In this document: piece by piece, positions 25,641-36,038 of the stretch | Numbering within the stretch: the first letter of the stretch is position 1 | Layout of the letters: every line of letters begins with the position of its first letter | IMG/VR virus record: IMGVR_UViG_3300008262_000063 | Coordinates: 1-60,342 of that record | Strand: one strand, 5' to 3' | DNA: 60,342 nucleotides | From: a virus | Notes under the pieces: generated by a model | Told to the model about the DNA's origin: nothing | Seen by the model: only the letters and a program-made list of their open reading frames with translations | Databases searched by the model: none | Position numbers and translations under genes: made by a program

Positions 25641-28058
25641 ATGTCATTAAGAATTCAAAAAAGAGATGGGGAGGTTGTCGCCTTTAACCCCACCAAAATA
25701 CAAACAAGAATTAAACGAGCAAGTAAAACCCTAAATGTTAATTCAGATCAGATATTCATTAAGGTAATCACATCAGTTCCAACTGAGGGTATAATCTCAA
25801 CAAAACAATTGGATAAGTTGATTTATGAGATTGCTGCGTCATATACTGGAAGTCATCACGATTATTCAAGGTTGGCTTCCTCTGTTGCAATATCCTCATA
25901 TCACAAAGAAACCAATGAAAGTTTTAGTCAAACAATGAAATCATTGGCTAGTGTTGGAATTGTTAATGAAGAGTTAATAAATACAATTAACCAATATGGT
26001 GAATCAAACATTGATGAGGTTATTAATCACGATAATGATTATAACTTTGATTACTTTGCTTGGCGTTCATTGTATGAAATGTATTTGTTGAAAACTCCTG
26101 AAGGTGTTACAGTTGAAAGACCCCAACATATGTATATGAGGGTTGCTTTATGGGTAACAAAATCATTTGATGATGCTATTGAATACTACAAATCTTTATC
26201 AAATCAACTTATATCTCCGGCAACCCCAATCATGATTAATTCGGGAACAAAGATTCCACAATTAGCGTCATGTGTATTACACTACAATGATGATGATAGT
26301 AGAGAAGGTTTATTGAATACAATGACTGACATATCAACATACTCAGCGGATGCCGCGGGTATCGGACTTTGTATGTCAAATATTCGTAGTAAAGAAAGTA
26401 GATTGAGTACATCTGGTGGATATGCTGGTGGATTGTTAAAATATCTTAAAATTGTTAATGAATCGTTAAGATTTTTTAATCAACAAGGAAGAAGACCAGG
26501 TTCTGCTGCAATATACTTAGAACCTTGGCATAAAGACATATTTGACTTGTTGGACATCAAAAAGAATACTGGTGCTGAAGAACTAAGAGCTAGGGATTTA
26601 TTCACTGCATTATGGATTCCTGACAACTTTATGAGAGCGGTGAAGGAAGATAGTGATTGGTATTTATTTTGTCCCAACGACATCAAGAAATCAGGATTAC
26701 CTGCGTTGCAAGAAGTGTATGGGGATGAATATGAACATGTCTATAACAAAGCGGTTGAATTAGGTATTGGTAAAAAAGTTAGAGCACAAGATGTGTGGAC
26801 TAAGGTAATTGAGGCTCAAATTGAGACTGGTGTTCCTTATCTATGTTCTAAAGATAATGCAAACAAAAAGACAAACCATCAAAACATTGGGGTGATTAGA
26901 CAATCGAACCTTTGTAATGAAATCTATCAATATACGGATGAGAAAACAACGGCAATCTGTACATTATCTTCAATGGTATTAAAGAACTTTGTTAAAGATG
27001 GTACATTTGATTTTGAATTGTTATATAGAGAAACAAGAAAGGTTGTTAGAGCGTTGAACAAGGTTATTGATATTAATAACTACTCAACATCAAAAGGTGA
27101 AAAGGGTGGAAGAGAACAAAGATCAATTGCGATTGGAACACAAGGATTAGCGGATGTATTCTATCTAATGGATTATGAATTTACATCACCTGAGGCAAAA
27201 CAACTTAATAAAGATATCTTTGAAACAATTTATTATGCTGCGATTAAAGAGAGTAATAAATTAGTTAAAAGTGGTGAATACAAAGCGTATGATTTCTTTG
27301 TAGGGTCACCAATGTCAAAAGGTACATTCCAATTTGATATGTGGGGATTGACAGAGGATAACTTATCAGGTAGATGGCCGTGGTTACTATTAAAAGATAG
27401 TGTAATCAAATATGGTGTATGTAATTCATTGTTTACAGCTCAGATGCCAGTTGCAAGTTCCGCCAAGATTACAGGTTCATATGAGATGACTGAACCTGCC
27501 CATTCCGCAATATTCAATAGACGTGTAGTTGGTGGTGAGATTACGATTGTTAACAAGTATCTAATTGCTGACTTTGAGAAACTTGGAATATGGGGTGAAG
27601 ATTTGAAAAATGAAATTATATATAACGAAGGTTCGATACAAAATATTAACTTCAATAACCACCTTGATCCGGAAGATAAAAAGTACAATCAAAAAGTTAA
27701 AAGAATTGAACACTTGATTAAGAAGTACAAAACAATATGGGAGATATCACAGAGGGAATTGATTGATATGGCGGCAGATAGAGGTCCATTTATTGACCAA
27801 TCACAATCAATGAATATCTATATGGGTAATCCCACCTTAACAAAAATAACATCATCACATTTCCACGCTTGGCAGAAAGGATTGAAGACATTATGTTATT
27901 ATATTAGAACTAAGGCAATATCAACTGGTGCCAAACATTTGGCTATGGACATATCTAAGATGGACAAACCAAGGACAACACCAACATTACCTCACGTTGA
28001 TCAAATAAAGACAAAACCTGACGATTCACCATTCGATTGTTTCGGTTGTTCATCGTAA
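25641..28058 (+). CDS. nrdA: Ribonucleotide reductase class Ia, alpha subunit
   Basis: 805 residues. An N-terminal ATP-cone (residues about 1-90, LRIQKRDGEVVAFNPTKI) provides allosteric control. The active site shows Cys in LASCVLHY (about residue 212), NLCNEI (Asn, Cys and Glu near residues 423-427) and Cys in AICTLSS (about 440). The C-terminus DCFGCSS keeps the CxxC pair used for re-reduction by thioredoxin or glutaredoxin. GSAAIYLEPWHKDI is typical of the class I family. It forms the complete enzyme with the preceding NrdB. The operon ends with a strong intrinsic terminator. No glutaredoxin is seen in the window. Confidence 0.95.
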   Translation: MSLRIQKRDGEVVAFNPTKIQTRIKRASKTLNVNSDQIFIKVITSVPTEGIISTKQLDKLIYEIAASYTGSHHDYSRLASSVAISSYHKETNESFSQTMKSLASVGIVNEELINTINQYGESNIDEVINHDNDYNFDYFAWRSLYEMYLLKTPEGVTVERPQHMYMRVALWVTKSFDDAIEYYKSLSNQLISPATPIMINSGTKIPQLASCVLHYNDDDSREGLLNTMTDISTYSADAAGIGLCMSNIRSKESRLSTSGGYAGGLLKYLKIVNESLRFFNQQGRRPGSAAIYLEPWHKDIFDLLDIKKNTGAEELRARDLFTALWIPDNFMRAVKEDSDWYLFCPNDIKKSGLPALQEVYGDEYEHVYNKAVELGIGKKVRAQDVWTKVIEAQIETGVPYLCSKDNANKKTNHQNIGVIRQSNLCNEIYQYTDEKTTAICTLSSMVLKNFVKDGTFDFELLYRETRKVVRALNKVIDINNYSTSKGEKGGREQRSIAIGTQGLADVFYLMDYEFTSPEAKQLNKDIFETIYYAAIKESNKLVKSGEYKAYDFFVGSPMSKGTFQFDMWGLTEDNLSGRWPWLLLKDSVIKYGVCNSLFTAQMPVASSAKITGSYEMTEPAHSAIFNRRVVGGEITIVNKYLIADFEKLGIWGEDLKNEIIYNEGSIQNINFNNHLDPEDKKYNQKVKRIEHLIKKYKTIWEISQRELIDMAADRGPFIDQSQSMNIYMGNPTLTKITSSHFHAWQKGLKTLCYYIRTKAISTGAKHLAMDISKMDKPRTTPTLPHVDQIKTKPDDSPFDCFGCSS

Positions 28059-28066
28059 AAAATAAG

Positions 28067-28098
28067 AATCACGACATTATGTCGTGATTTTTTGTTTT
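28067..28098 (+). terminator. Strong intrinsic terminator after nrdA
   Basis: A perfect 10-base-pair stem, AATCACGACA (28067-28076) with TGTCGTGATT (28080-28089), a 3-base loop, then TTTTGTTTT. It separates the nucleotide-metabolism operon from the baseplate wedge operon. Confidence 0.88.
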
Positions 28099-28102
28099 AT
28101 GG

Positions 28103-28110
28103 TATTTATA
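28103..28110 (+). promoter_or_regulatory. TATTTATA box upstream of gp25-like gene
   Basis: TATTTATA directly follows the nrdA terminator and lies 29 bases before the chosen ATG at 28140. A second TATTTATC (28129-28136) is only three bases from the ATG. The position just after a terminator supports a promoter role. Confidence 0.45.
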
Positions 28111-28139
28111 GAAATAATTCAAACATTATATTTATCAAT

Positions 28140-28598
28140 ATGGCAGATGGATTTACATATGGTATAAACTTTCCATTCCGAGATTCATATCTTGGAAACT
28201 ATTTAAGTTTATCTCAAACAACAGATGAGGAAGTAAGAACTAACTTAATTCACCTTCTCTTAACAAGGAAAGGTACAAGATATTATTTACCTGATTTTGG
28301 TACTAGATTATATGAATACATTTTTGAACCAATGGATGGACCGACTTTCTCTGATTTGGAAGCCGAAATAAGGGATTCAGTTACTGAATATTTACCGGGC
28401 ATTACAGTTACAAATATAACAATAAATCCGGCATCTGAAGGTGAAGAAGATAAGGGTACATATATCAACGACAATAATGAAAGAGTTTTTACAGTACCAG
28501 GAATTAGTCAAGCTGAACATACCGCGAAAATCAAAATAGATTACTTGGTTACCGATACAGCATTTAACTCAAGTGATTTTATAATTATCAATATTTAA
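28140..28598 (+). CDS. Baseplate wedge protein gp25-like
   Basis: 152 residues from the ATG at 28140 (MADGFTYGINFPF). An in-frame ATG at 28092 would add 16 residues, but it lies inside the terminator tail and before the TATTTATA box, so the shorter start is preferred. The core EEVRTNLIHLLLTRKGTRYYLPDFG, then LYEYIFEP, is the signature of the gp25/GPW family, whose members join wedge proteins to the first sheath ring. Length fits T4 gp25 (132 residues). It begins the second baseplate operon, followed four bases later by gp6. Confidence 0.88.
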   Translation: MADGFTYGINFPFRDSYLGNYLSLSQTTDEEVRTNLIHLLLTRKGTRYYLPDFGTRLYEYIFEPMDGPTFSDLEAEIRDSVTEYLPGITVTNITINPASEGEEDKGTYINDNNERVFTVPGISQAEHTAKIKIDYLVTDTAFNSSDFIIINI

Positions 28599-28602
28599 TA
28601 TT

Positions 28603-30441
28603 ATGGCGAATAAAAAAATATCATATACAACCAGGGATTTTCAGTCAATAAGAACTGAATTAATAAACTTTACTCGAACATATTATCCTGATTTAATTGA
28701 TAATTTCAATGATGCTTCGGTTTTCTCCGCATTATTGGATTTAAACGCTGCGGTATCAGATAACTTACAATTTAATATAGATAGAAGTATACAAGAAACT
28801 GTATTACAATTTGCACAACAACGTTCATCTATTTTTAACATAGCTAAAACTTATGGTTTAAAAATCCCCGGACAAAGACCATCAGTTGCGTTAGTTAATT
28901 TCTCGATAACAGTACCAGCATTTGGTGATAGAGAAGATTTAAGATATTGTGGTATATTAAGAAGAGGGGCTCAGATTAATGGTGCGGGACAAGTATTTGA
29001 AACCGTTTATGATATTGATTTTGCTTCGGCAGTAAATGCTGAAGGATTCCCAAATAGGTTAAAAATACCTAATTTTGATTCAGGAAATAGATTGTTAAAC
29101 TACACTATTGTTAAACAAGAAACGGTTGTTAATGGTATCACTAAAGTGTTCAAAAGAGTAATAACACCAAACGATATTAAACCATTCTTTGAATTATTTT
29201 TACCTGAAAGAAATGTTTTAGGGGTGACAAGTGTGTTATTAAAAGATGGTACACAATATGCTAACATACCCTCAGTACAAGAATTTTTGGGATTAGATAA
29301 TAGATGGTACGAAGTAAAGGCTTTGGCGGAAGATAGAGTTTTTGTTGAAGATCCAACTAAAGTTGCGGATAACCCTGGTATAAAGGTTGGAAAATATATT
29401 ACAACCTCAACCAAATTTATAACAGAATACACACCTGAAGGATTCTTTAAAATGACATTCGGAGGTGGAAGTCAATCGGCTGATGAACAATTGAGAGAAT
29501 TCGCAAGAAATGGATATCAGTTAGATTTATACAAGTACTCTAATAACTTTGCTTTAGGTAGTACACTTAAGGCGAATACGACATTATTTGTTCAATATAG
29601 AATAGGTGGAGGAACATCTAGTAATTTAGGTGTTAATGTGATAACTCAAATAGGTACTGTTTCATTCTTTGTTAACGGTCCTTCAGATTCAGTTAATACA
29701 AGTGTGGTTAATTCATTATCTTGTACTAATGTCACTGCAGCTATTGGAGGGGCACCAAATCCAACAACCGAAGAGGTTAGAAACTTGGTGGCATTTAACT
29801 TTGCTGCACAAAACAGGGCGGTAACTGTTAATGATTATGAATCAATAATAAGAACAATGCCGTCTCAATTTGGAGCACCTGCAAAGGTATCAATAACTGA
29901 GGAGAATAACAAAATTAAAATTAAGATTCTATCTTATGATGAGTCAGGAAATCTAACTGAAATCACCTCAAACACACTTAAAAGTAATATTGCGAACTAT
30001 CTATCAAACTATAGAATGATAAATGATTATATATCAATTGAATCTGCAAATGTAATTGACTTATCGTTTACAATTGATGTTGTCTTGGATAATAGTCAGA
30101 ATCAGGGGGCGGTTATCGCTCAAATTGCCGATAGTGTTAGTGAATATATGAGTCCAAAATCAAGAGAAATGGGACAAAATGTTAATGTATCTGAAATCAG
30201 AAGAATAATCCAATCTCAAAATGGAATTATATCAGTTGCCGATATTTTAATTTTTAATAAGGTGGGAGGACAATATTCATCATCTCAAACTTCACAAAGA
30301 TATTTGGATAGTAATACAAAACAGATAGAATTAATTGACGATACCATATTTGCGGAACCGAGTCAAACGTATCAGGTTAGATTTTCTGGTAAGGATATTA
30401 ATGTGAGAGTTAAGAATTTATCTACCGTCAATTTCTCCTAA
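28603..30441 (+). CDS. Baseplate wedge protein gp6-like (J-like)
   Basis: 612 residues. The opening KKISYTTRDFQSIRTELINF with YYPDLIDNFNDASVFSALLDL and a helix starting LNAAVSDNLQFNIDR is characteristic of T4 gp6 and P2 gpJ-like wedge proteins. The middle includes NRAVTVNDYESIIRTMPSQF, the conserved core of that family, followed by beta strands. Gp6 dimers form the inner ring of the baseplate and trigger sheath contraction. T4 gp6 is 660 residues. The gp25-gp6 order is the usual one. Confidence 0.88.
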   Translation: MANKKISYTTRDFQSIRTELINFTRTYYPDLIDNFNDASVFSALLDLNAAVSDNLQFNIDRSIQETVLQFAQQRSSIFNIAKTYGLKIPGQRPSVALVNFSITVPAFGDREDLRYCGILRRGAQINGAGQVFETVYDIDFASAVNAEGFPNRLKIPNFDSGNRLLNYTIVKQETVVNGITKVFKRVITPNDIKPFFELFLPERNVLGVTSVLLKDGTQYANIPSVQEFLGLDNRWYEVKALAEDRVFVEDPTKVADNPGIKVGKYITTSTKFITEYTPEGFFKMTFGGGSQSADEQLREFARNGYQLDLYKYSNNFALGSTLKANTTLFVQYRIGGGTSSNLGVNVITQIGTVSFFVNGPSDSVNTSVVNSLSCTNVTAAIGGAPNPTTEEVRNLVAFNFAAQNRAVTVNDYESIIRTMPSQFGAPAKVSITEENNKIKIKILSYDESGNLTEITSNTLKSNIANYLSNYRMINDYISIESANVIDLSFTIDVVLDNSQNQGAVIAQIADSVSEYMSPKSREMGQNVNVSEIRRIIQSQNGIISVADILIFNKVGGQYSSSQTSQRYLDSNTKQIELIDDTIFAEPSQTYQVRFSGKDINVRVKNLSTVNFS

Positions 30442-30492
30442 TAATTTATTTCCCCCATAATTGATTTATCTTTTTGAAAAAGTCAAATAAAG

Positions 30493-30500
30493 TATTTATT
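30493..30500 (+). promoter_or_regulatory. TATTTATT box upstream of 1840-residue structural gene
   Basis: TATTTATT lies 15 bases before the ATG at 30516, in a 74-base spacer that holds no convincing terminator. Confidence 0.4.
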
Positions 30501-30515
30501 TAAAAAGATAAATTA

Positions 30516-33500
30516 ATGTCAAATACATATAGAATAAGAACCCAAGTTGGGGTTGATAAATCCATTAAATTACTATTAGATCAGGATTTTGAACAGTTAG
30601 AGATACTTTCTCTTAAAATATTATCAAGTCAAGTTTATAATAGACAATGTTCCGATTATGGTGTTATCATTGGTAGAATATCTGCAAATAATGGATTAGG
30701 TTTACCAAATTGTAAGGTATCTCTATTTATTCCACTTTCAAGTGAAGATGAAGAAAATCCTGTAATATCAACTTTATATCCGTATAAATCACTATCTGAT
30801 GTCAACGAGGATGGGTATAGATATAATTTATTACCATACACAAAATCATATAGTGCTCACGTCCCTACAGGTAGTTTTCCTGATAGAGAAGATGCTTTGA
30901 TTGACACCAATGTGATTGAAGTTTATGATAAGTATTATAAGTTCACAACACAAACGAATGACAGTGGTGACTATATGATATTTGGTGTCCCACTTGGTTC
31001 ACAAACGATTCATGTTGACATTGACTTATCAGACATCGGTGAATTCTCATTATCACCACAGGACTTAATTAGAGCTGGTGTTGCGACAGAATCTCAGGTT
31101 GCAGGTGCTTCATTTAAATCATCAAGTAATTTAAATAGTTTACCTCAGATTATATCATTTAACAGAACAATAAATGTTGATCCTTTTTGGGGAGAAACTG
31201 ATGTTTGTAGTATTGGTATAACAAGAACTGACTTCGATATCACTGCGGAATCAAATGTGAATATCACACCAACTGCGATATTCATGGGTTCTATTATTTC
31301 ATCAGGGGATGATCAATCTCAAAAAAGTAATTGTAAAATAAAACCAAAACAAGGTGATTTATGTGGATTAGTTGCTGGACCTGGTGAAATTTTAGCAATT
31401 AGACAAACAATACAACAAGATAATCAAGGTAGACCAATACTTGAAGTTTTTGAATTGGACTCAGGAGGACAAGTTATTGATGATAATGGTACATGGTTAA
31501 TTGATGTACCAATGAATTTGGATTATGTCTTCACTAATGAATTTGGTGAAAGAGTTATATCTAACGATCCAAGTGTTGGTATCCCGACAAGAGGAAAATA
31601 TAGATTTAAAATTAAATGGAATCAATCACCTAAGTTATCTGATCCAATTAAAAGAGCGTATTTCTTAGTTCCAAATATTAGAGAATATGGTTGGACATCA
31701 GGTGGAAATGATCCGGGAGTGTCAAATCCAAATGTTTATAAATCATACGCTTTTAGTTTAGATTGGGATGAATATGTTGATCCTCAAGCCGCTATAGATT
31801 GTGAGGATTATTTTTATTTAATGTCATTTAATAAAGTTTATACTGTAACACAATTAATAGACCAATATAGAAGGGGTTATTTACCTAATAGAACAATTTC
31901 AATAAGAAATATCTTGGACGATGCTTGTGAAAGTGAAAACGTTAAGTTCCCTACTAATGATGCTTTTTATAGATTTGATTCACAATATTTGTTATTTATT
32001 ATTTTGTTATATATCGCTAGACCAATATTATATATATTATTAATAGTTTCACATCTATTGGCGGGATTATTATATGTTTTAACATTTGGTAGTTCACTTT
32101 GGAGAAAAATTGCAAACTTAAGATTACCAAATTTATCTTATCCTGATTGTGATTTGTGTAACTGTAAAGAAGGGGGTGACGCAACAGGTCCGGGTCCTTC
32201 AGCGGCACAAACAGCAATTGACGAGGCATTAACTCAACAAGGATATTTAACACCACTATGGTCTTTCAGTCAATATACACGACCAGCAGGACTTTGGCAA
32301 GATAGACATGGTGAACAGAACCCCAATCCCGCTAGTTTTACATATCCTTATGATCAAATCAGTCAACTAAACGGTGTTTGGTGTGGACAATATAGTCCTT
32401 TTTGTGATCCACAGACTAATTTCTTAGACGAACCCAATTATTTAACATTTTCTGAACAACTTTTATTAACAGGAAAACCATACGATCCCGGATTACCATC
32501 GCCAGGTACATTTGCACCTCAAATGCAAGATTTATTAAACGGTAGAAAGATATTTACAACAAGTATCCCAATTTTCGAGAGATTAAATCTTTTTAATTTA
32601 AAATCAGCATACTATGATGGTAATAGGACTACTGAATGGGATTATTATGTTACTGGTCAGGATGGGGATTGGTTTCCTCAAAATCAAGATGTAAGAAATT
32701 CAACCAATCCTTGGGGTGGTGGAAATAGAATTAGAGTGTCATTCAGACCAACATTAAATGGTTATCCTGATTGGCGTGACGATCCTTTTTCATTCACCGA
32801 CAAATGGATTGTGTTTGGCACTGAAGCACCATATCATTTTGATAATGTATTAGTTTTGATGGTAAAACCTGAAAAATTAGGTGAATTTACATCAGGTAAA
32901 CTAGTAACATTCCAAAATCCTGAATTATCAAGTGATAGAAATCTAACAGGAAATACGACAAATCAATTTGGTAATACTGCCACTACAGGACAAACTATTA
33001 ACACTGGACCTACGAGTATTGATGTTAATTGGGCTAAATTTGATGGGACGGGAGATAATGTAACAACCTATCTAATTAATGATGGGGTTGATGAAGTAGA
33101 ATATAATAAATATCCAATGGATATTGAATATTTTCAAGTTATTACTGCAGACACTATTGCTAATTTTTATAGTTTTCTTTATGGACAACCAGGAAATCCT
33201 GAAAATTATCAATTTGATTATTCATTTCCTTTTTCTGGTAAACATTACCCCAACTATCCTGGTACATTACATCACGCATTGTTTACCCGTACTAATATTG
33301 TTACAATGAGAGTTGATGATAACGATTTTGTTCAAAATCAATATCGAGGTCAATCTAATACTAATAGATTTTATCAAACAGGTACATATCGTGTTAGTCC
33401 TGCACAATCATTTAATAATTTTGAAAATCAAGTTCTTGTATTCTTAGTAAGAGGAGTTGACCCGTATTCCAAGAGAGGTGAAGTTGAGTATGATTTATCA

Positions 33501-36038
33501 GGTGTTATTAATCCATTCTCTTCGCCTATATGGGCTAGAACTCCAGTTCCCCCAACAAACTTGGGAATAAATAACTGGAATAGATTTGATTTTAGTTCAA
33601 ATTGTAATCCTTATTATAATCCTGGATGTATCGATCCCTTACAATCCCCCCTTCCAAGATTTGTAGTTAGAGGTGATAATTTTAAACTAAACATACCAAT
33701 TAATGGAGGTATTAAAAATACTAGACACAATAATAATGTCGATGGGTTTGATTCTGATAGTGGACAATATTTGTATTATCCATCATATCGTTATAAACCA
33801 AATACTGTAGGTACATCTAGTTTTATTGAATTTAATTCAGGATTACCTAAATATTATTCACAATTAGATAAAACAACATTTTATTCTTATTTGGATAATG
33901 CTAGAGATGTTAGTGATGTTACAAATAATAGTAACACAAACCCTACAACACAAGACAATCCAGTATATTTAAAACTGAATAGAGATTATCAGTCAAACAA
34001 CAGAGGTTACCCCCCACGATATACTGAACAATTAAGAAACGCATTTCAAGTTGAATTCAGAAGAATACGTGATCTTCAAGAAGAAAGATATCCTATTTTA
34101 AATGGGGATCAAGATCGTATAGGGCTTGATAGACATAAAAGTCCAAACATATATTATCGTTCATATTGGCCGAATCAAATTGTTGAAGGTGGTACATTTA
34201 TGAATCAAGTATTATGTTTAAATGGTGGGGCTGGACAATGTAGTTTAGGTCCTGATTTAGATCCTAACGATAATAGACCAAAAGGGGTGTCTTATTATTA
34301 CGCCCCATCTTACTTATTATATAATTTATCATATTCATATACCACTACAATGGCGTCTGAGGGTAGAATCGTAATGAGATCGGATAGGTTACCTATCTCA
34401 ACATCATATATTCAAGATTTACAGAATGTTTTCCCATTATTTTCTAACCCATTATTTACGGTATATACCATAAATGAAGATGATGATGGAAGTGGAGGAA
34501 CTGGAGGTTTATTTGGATCTAGTACATCATCACCTCTTAACACACCAAACTTTGGTGATATAGCACAGAATGCTGAGGATAATCCGGAAGGAGTACCAAT
34601 ATTAAATACATTTTCATGCGAATCATTAGTACCATTAGGTTGTTATACTCCAGATGGTAATGAAATTACTGTTTTAGAAAGACCCAATGTTTGTTATGAA
34701 AATGGTGTAAATAACGCACTTATCATCGATAATGGTTGTTATGTACTTATAACAGCACCATTTGCCTCAATAATTAAAGATTTTTCATTATTAAACGAAT
34801 GGACAAATAGGATACAAATTAACTATGCTGCTTGTAGAAATATATGGTCGCATATGTTTACGAATAATTGGATTAATGGTACATTATATGCCTTCTCCTT
34901 CAAAAACGATACATTTTTCGACATTAATAACAACCCTGTACGTAATTATTGTAAAGATACTGTAATACTACATCCGACTAATAACTATTATTATAGAAGT
35001 AGCCCATACATCTCAGGATCAACAACACAATCGGGAACATTTATTGGGGCTAATAGAAGAGCACCTACAGTTGGGACATATAAAGGTAATGAAAGAAATC
35101 TTAAATTCCCAACAACTATTGTTGATTTAGGACCTAGAAATGACTTCACACAAGAATTAGTACTTACTAATGAATATGATGGATATATAATGAACAGATT
35201 ATCCGATACAACATATAAAGATGTATCTGAAATTCTTAATATCCTAATTGTAAGTAGATTAATTAATAACAGCTTTATTCAAAATTTATTAGGTACTGGA
35301 GGAGCAAATGTTAAGAGTTATTTCAATGGTAGAGATGAGTATAAAAACTTTGTTGATGGTGATTATGCTCAAATGATTTCAATAAATTCAGAATTGGGTG
35401 TTGTTGAATTTGATGCTGATAATTATCCACCAATTGGTGGACCAAATGATCAGGATCCAATTTATTTTGTAAGTACTCGAAGTGATGATCCTGTATTTGG
35501 TATATTCTTTTCATCTGATTCACAAACTAGAGACTATCTTTCACCAAAGAGAACAATTATTAATCCGCTAGCATCTCCGAATAGTAGCTGTGCTTTTAGT
35601 AATTTCTTTGTTTATTCACAAGAAGTGCCATTTTACCAGTGGCAAATAAATAACAATGAGAATTCAGCCGGATCACCATACAATAACATATTTGGTTCAC
35701 AGAGTAACACATGGTTCACCACACCGATTTCAACATCGTTCTTTAAAAGAAGATATCAATCATTGGATAGGTTAGATACAAACTCAAGATATTTCAGAAG
35801 TAATAGTTCGTTCTCAAGAGATTCTAAAGGATATATTTATTCGTATGACAGTAATCCATTATCACCAAATTACAATCAATACGACGCATCGCGACCATCT
35901 TGGAATACAAATAGTCCCCAATCGAATGCGGTTACAGTTGGTGCCCCATATTATTTTTATTTTGGGTTGAAAAATGGTAAAACCGCATGGGATAGATTTA
36001 TTAAGAAATGGATAAACTTTGAAAACATAACAGAATAA
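30516..36038 (+). CDS. Giant baseplate/tail structural protein with internal hydrophobic segment
   Basis: 1840 residues. The N-terminus TQVGVDKSIKLLLDQDFEQL with LSLKILSSQVY starts the wedge-like part. It is followed by a carboxypeptidase-regulatory-like beta domain (ANNGLGLPNCKVSLFIPLS and NDSGDYMIFGVPLGSQT, residues about 55-170). Residues about 490-529 are strongly hydrophobic (LLFIILLYIARPILYILLIV and onward), resembling two membrane helices, and are followed by Cys-rich CDLCNCKEGG. The rest is Tyr/Asn/Ser/Pro-rich beta sequence with many FYR/YYR motifs. By position after gp6 it may correspond to T4 gp7, the large peripheral wedge protein (1032 residues), but similarity is not evident. 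The next gene starts immediately after the stop. Confidence 0.6.
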   Translation: MSNTYRIRTQVGVDKSIKLLLDQDFEQLEILSLKILSSQVYNRQCSDYGVIIGRISANNGLGLPNCKVSLFIPLSSEDEENPVISTLYPYKSLSDVNEDGYRYNLLPYTKSYSAHVPTGSFPDREDALIDTNVIEVYDKYYKFTTQTNDSGDYMIFGVPLGSQTIHVDIDLSDIGEFSLSPQDLIRAGVATESQVAGASFKSSSNLNSLPQIISFNRTINVDPFWGETDVCSIGITRTDFDITAESNVNITPTAIFMGSIISSGDDQSQKSNCKIKPKQGDLCGLVAGPGEILAIRQTIQQDNQGRPILEVFELDSGGQVIDDNGTWLIDVPMNLDYVFTNEFGERVISNDPSVGIPTRGKYRFKIKWNQSPKLSDPIKRAYFLVPNIREYGWTSGGNDPGVSNPNVYKSYAFSLDWDEYVDPQAAIDCEDYFYLMSFNKVYTVTQLIDQYRRGYLPNRTISIRNILDDACESENVKFPTNDAFYRFDSQYLLFIILLYIARPILYILLIVSHLLAGLLYVLTFGSSLWRKIANLRLPNLSYPDCDLCNCKEGGDATGPGPSAAQTAIDEALTQQGYLTPLWSFSQYTRPAGLWQDRHGEQNPNPASFTYPYDQISQLNGVWCGQYSPFCDPQTNFLDEPNYLTFSEQLLLTGKPYDPGLPSPGTFAPQMQDLLNGRKIFTTSIPIFERLNLFNLKSAYYDGNRTTEWDYYVTGQDGDWFPQNQDVRNSTNPWGGGNRIRVSFRPTLNGYPDWRDDPFSFTDKWIVFGTEAPYHFDNVLVLMVKPEKLGEFTSGKLVTFQNPELSSDRNLTGNTTNQFGNTATTGQTINTGPTSIDVNWAKFDGTGDNVTTYLINDGVDEVEYNKYPMDIEYFQVITADTIANFYSFLYGQPGNPENYQFDYSFPFSGKHYPNYPGTLHHALFTRTNIVTMRVDDNDFVQNQYRGQSNTNRFYQTGTYRVSPAQSFNNFENQVLVFLVRGVDPYSKRGEVEYDLSGVINPFSSPIWARTPVPPTNLGINNWNRFDFSSNCNPYYNPGCIDPLQSPLPRFVVRGDNFKLNIPINGGIKNTRHNNNVDGFDSDSGQYLYYPSYRYKPNTVGTSSFIEFNSGLPKYYSQLDKTTFYSYLDNARDVSDVTNNSNTNPTTQDNPVYLKLNRDYQSNNRGYPPRYTEQLRNAFQVEFRRIRDLQEERYPILNGDQDRIGLDRHKSPNIYYRSYWPNQIVEGGTFMNQVLCLNGGAGQCSLGPDLDPNDNRPKGVSYYYAPSYLLYNLSYSYTTTMASEGRIVMRSDRLPISTSYIQDLQNVFPLFSNPLFTVYTINEDDDGSGGTGGLFGSSTSSPLNTPNFGDIAQNAEDNPEGVPILNTFSCESLVPLGCYTPDGNEITVLERPNVCYENGVNNALIIDNGCYVLITAPFASIIKDFSLLNEWTNRIQINYAACRNIWSHMFTNNWINGTLYAFSFKNDTFFDINNNPVRNYCKDTVILHPTNNYYYRSSPYISGSTTQSGTFIGANRRAPTVGTYKGNERNLKFPTTIVDLGPRNDFTQELVLTNEYDGYIMNRLSDTTYKDVSEILNILIVSRLINNSFIQNLLGTGGANVKSYFNGRDEYKNFVDGDYAQMISINSELGVVEFDADNYPPIGGPNDQDPIYFVSTRSDDPVFGIFFSSDSQTRDYLSPKRTIINPLASPNSSCAFSNFFVYSQEVPFYQWQINNNENSAGSPYNNIFGSQSNTWFTTPISTSFFKRRYQSLDRLDTNSRYFRSNSSFSRDSKGYIYSYDSNPLSPNYNQYDASRPSWNTNSPQSNAVTVGAPYYFYFGLKNGKTAWDRFIKKWINFENITE

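Noticed and set aside
28092-28139. Upstream ATG start for the gp25-like gene
   Set aside because: It lies in the T tract of the nrdA terminator and before the TATTTATA box, and the added residues do not resemble gp25 family starts.
30442-30515. Terminator after the gp6-like gene
   Set aside because: Only a very short CTTTTTGAAAAAG palindrome is present, with almost no loop and no T tract; not convincing.
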